A stretch of 37,500 nucleotides of DNA from Armadillidium nasatum (taxonomy: Eukaryota; Arthropoda; Malacostraca; Isopoda; Armadillidiidae): contig SEYY01023335.1 of assembly GCA_009176605.1 (NCBI GenBank), positions 1 to 37,500 of the forward strand, given 5' to 3'. Shown here piece by piece: positions 35,819 through 37,500 of the stretch. Both the position numbers and the translations under genes were made by a program. The notes under the pieces are model-generated. The model was not told the origin of the DNA, searched no databases, and was given only the letters and a program-made list of their open reading frames with translations. How positions within the stretch are numbered: the first letter of the stretch is position 1; each line of letters opens with the position of its first letter.

Positions 35819-37500
35819 CTTCACCACCACTCACGGGCAAAGCCCTATTCAAGGAGGGGATGTTAAAAGAATAAAAATAAAAGTAAAATAGCACAAAACC
35901 AAAAAATTAAAATCACCCTTACAGAACCCACCTAACGCAAATTTCTCAGGTGGGCGCAGACGCGGGCTTTAAAGAAATTGAGATTAAATGCGGAGGGAAA
36001 AAGTAAGATGGAAGAGAGTTCCACAAAACAGAGGTGGCAGGAAAGAAAGAGGCACCACAGCGGACAAGCCTGGAGTTGCCTATGTCCACGCAGAATTGAT
36101 GCGCGGACATTGCACCCCTTGTGCTGCGAGGACGCCGTAAAGGTGGAGGTACGCGGGTGGATAGTTCCCTCGAGCATTTGCCGCTGTAGTACCTATAGAA
36201 AAGAGACAAGGCACCAACATCACGTCGCAAAGATAAAGAGTCAAGAGAATTAGAAAGAGCGGGACAGTTTATAAGTCTTTTAGCCTTTGACTCAACCCTA
36301 TCCAAAAGACGGGTGAAACCTGAGCCACCCCAGATATGAGAGCAGTACTCCATACAAGGGCGGATGAGACCCTTGTATAATTGGAGTAACTGCGAGGAAG
36401 AAAAAAATTCTCGCAGTCTAAACAGAACTCCCAGCTTCTTTGAAGCCGCCTTAGCAACCATTGTGATATGAGGTTTCCAAGACATTTTTTTGTTTATGTG
36501 AAGGCCAAGGATGTTTATATTGTCAACAGGAGAGATGGAAGAACCATCGAAAGAAATAGAAAAGTTAGGAGGTGTCTTTGAGAGGGAGATTTCTAGAAGT
36601 TGAGTTTTTAAAGAGTTGAATTTCACAAGGTTGAGACGACCCCACTGGGAAATTCTATCCAGATCTGCAAAAATGGAATCGGAAAGATGAAGACGAGAAG
36701 CAATTCTAGATGCAAAGGAAGGAGCAGATTTGAAATGAGTAGAAGAATGGAGGGTTGAGTCATCAGCATATGAATGGATAGGGTTAGATGAAGAGCTGAG
36801 AAAATCATTAATGAGAAGTAAGAATAGAGTAGGAGACAAGACAGAGCACTGAGGAACACCACTATTGACAGGAAAGGAAGAAGAAGTCGCTCCATCAACA
36901 ACAGCAGAAATGGAACGATTAGAAAGAAAACTAGACATAAGTAAGCAAAGAGAAGGAGGAAACCCAAAGGAGGGGAGCTTGGAAAGCAGTGACGCATGCC
37001 ATACCCGGTCAAACGCCTTAGATATGTCAAGCGCCACCATGCAAGTCTCCCCATGGTCCCTAAGGGCAGAAGACCATAGATCTGTGAGATAGGAAAGTAT
37101 ATCACCAGTAGACCTCAAACGTCGAAAGCCATACTGATGATCAGAAAGAAGGGAATGAGATACCAGATGATCTAAGAAGTGAGAGTTGAGAAGGATTTCA
37201 AAGATCTTAGACAGAATACAAGTGAGAGCTATAGGGCGATAGTTGGAAGGATCAGAGCGGTTACCTTTCTTCGGAATGGGCTGGACTAATGCGCGCTTCC
37301 AATACTGAGGGAAAGTTCTAGTATTGAGACATAGAGAGAAAAGTTGAACGAGGGACGGAGCCAGCTCAGAGGCGCACTCCCTTAAAACTCGGGGAGGAAT
37401 GCCATCCTGGCCGCTTGCCTTCCCAACGTTCATAGACTTCAGAAGCCCATGCACCTGGTCAAATGAAATCACAGGCAAAGGCATGGGATATCTGAGAGGA
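35768..37500 (-). mobile_element. Family-A non-LTR retrotransposon A3 (3' part, poly-A tailed, open to window edge)
   Basis: Minus-strand element with a 48-nt poly-A (T run 35768-35815), a 3'UTR (35816-35945) with the same CTTTGCCCGTGAGT end motif as A1, and a long RT reading frame. It is the best preserved copy of family A in the window. Upstream parts (endonuclease, 5' end) lie beyond 37500. Its poly-A is followed without any gap by (TA)n tract 13. Confidence 0.92.
35946..37500 (-). CDS. A3 reverse transcriptase, uninterrupted to the window edge
   Basis: The frame is open from 37484 (first Met inside the window, not the true start) to the stop at 35946, 512 residues. Motifs are: KASGQDGIPP (residue ~22); ALVQPIPKKGNRSDPSNYRP (~64); HQYGFRRLRSTGD (~117); ALDISKAFDRVWH (motif A, ~151, catalytic Asp present); [13 protein letters not shown] (motif B, ~209, where A1 and A2 read PQG); SYADDST (motif C, ~238, both Asp present); KAASKKLGVLFRL; and a C-terminal domain ending SISLKPASAPT. 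There is no RNase H domain. It synthesises element cDNA at nicked target sites (family knowledge). The PQG to PQC change at a highly conserved Gly may impair it. The frame appears about 20 residues short of the A2-type HLRN-stop end, owing to a late frame change near 35980. Confidence 0.9.
   Translation of the reverse strand, partial: PLRYPMPLPVISFDQVHGLLKSMNVGKASGQDGIPPRVLRECASELAPSLVQLFSLCLNTRTFPQYWKRALVQPIPKKGNRSDPSNYRPIALTCILSKIFEILLNSHFLDHLVSHSLLSDHQYGFRRLRSTGDILSYLTDLWSSALRDHGETCMVALDISKAFDRVWHASLLSKLPSFGFPPSLCLLMSSFLSNRSISAVVDGATSSSFPVNSGVPQCSVLSPTLFLLLINDFLSSSSNPIHSYADDSTLHSSTHFKSAPSFASRIASRLHLSDSIFADLDRISQWGRLNLVKFNSLKTQLLEISLSKTPPNFSISFDGSSISPVDNINILGLHINKKMSWKPHITMVAKAASKKLGVLFRLREFFSSSQLLQLYKGLIRPCMEYCSHIWGGSGFTRLLDRVESKAKRLINCPALSNSLDSLSLRRDVGALSLFYRYYSGKCSRELSTRVPPPLRRPRSTRGAMSAHQFCVDIGNSRLVRCGASFFPATSVLWNSLPSYFFPPHLISISLKPASAPT

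Noticed and set aside
35978..36253. Plus-strand frames at 35978-36253 and 36865-37092, and minus-strand alternates at 36269-36457 and 36623-37105
   Set aside because: They are other-frame shadows of the A3 reverse transcriptase.

Overview
The window is repeat-dense, AT-rich animal DNA with no host gene I can support. Three unrelated kinds of apurinic-type (APE) endonuclease/reverse transcriptase non-LTR retrotransposon, a Maverick/Polinton-type DNA polymerase relic, cut-and-paste transposons with long terminal inverted repeats, and 13 long (TA)n tracts (roughly 4.1 kb, about 11% of the window) point to an arthropod, most likely a decapod crustacean. That assignment is inference from repeat content and remembered family resemblance; no species is claimed. 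Layout: 1-1387 (minus) is a decayed transposase gene (copy T1) cut by the window edge. A family-A non-LTR element (A1, plus, 1388-4403, with poly-A) sits inside its N-terminal codons, and T1 resumes briefly after 4404. From 5144 to 6812 there is a (TA)n tract, a cryptic CCGG/AATTTTC-rich block, A-rich DNA and a ~61-bp A/C-rich minisatellite. A family-B element (B1, 6813-8030) runs straight into a 374-bp (TA)n tract. From 8405 to 12450 there is simple sequence ((TA)n, A-rich, (AAT)n, poly-T) and unassigned AT-rich DNA. From about 13.0 to 18.0 kb lies a decayed protein-primed family B DNA polymerase of Maverick/Polinton type, split by a ~3.1-kb DNA transposon (T2, 14237-17372) with ~290-bp imperfect inverted termini and a decayed transposase of the same family as T1. 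From 18.2 to 28.7 kb, four very long (TA)n tracts separate a minus-strand B3, a plus-strand B2 and a minus-strand family-C element. A plus-strand A2 fragment starts at the edge of the next tract (28716-29798). From 29.8 to 35.0 kb is a block of different character: a ~125-bp degenerate tandem repeat, eight exact TGACGTCA palindromes, three RFX X-box-like palindromes in short repeats, a tRNA-like A/B-box pair, a CCCTTG hexamer run and repeated GGCACT-containing modules. From 35.0 kb to the end there are two (TA)n tracts, and a family-A element (A3, minus) whose poly-A tail abuts a (TA)n tract and whose RT frame is open to the window edge. The most interesting points are: (1) the T1/T2 transposase family, whose two copies validate each other and which I cannot assign to a superfamily; (2) the nested history host > Polinton > T2; (3) the recurring coincidence of non-LTR breakpoints with (TA)n tracts; (4) the CRE and X-box palindrome clusters at 30-34.6 kb. 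All large tyrosine/isoleucine reading frames are (TA)n artefacts.
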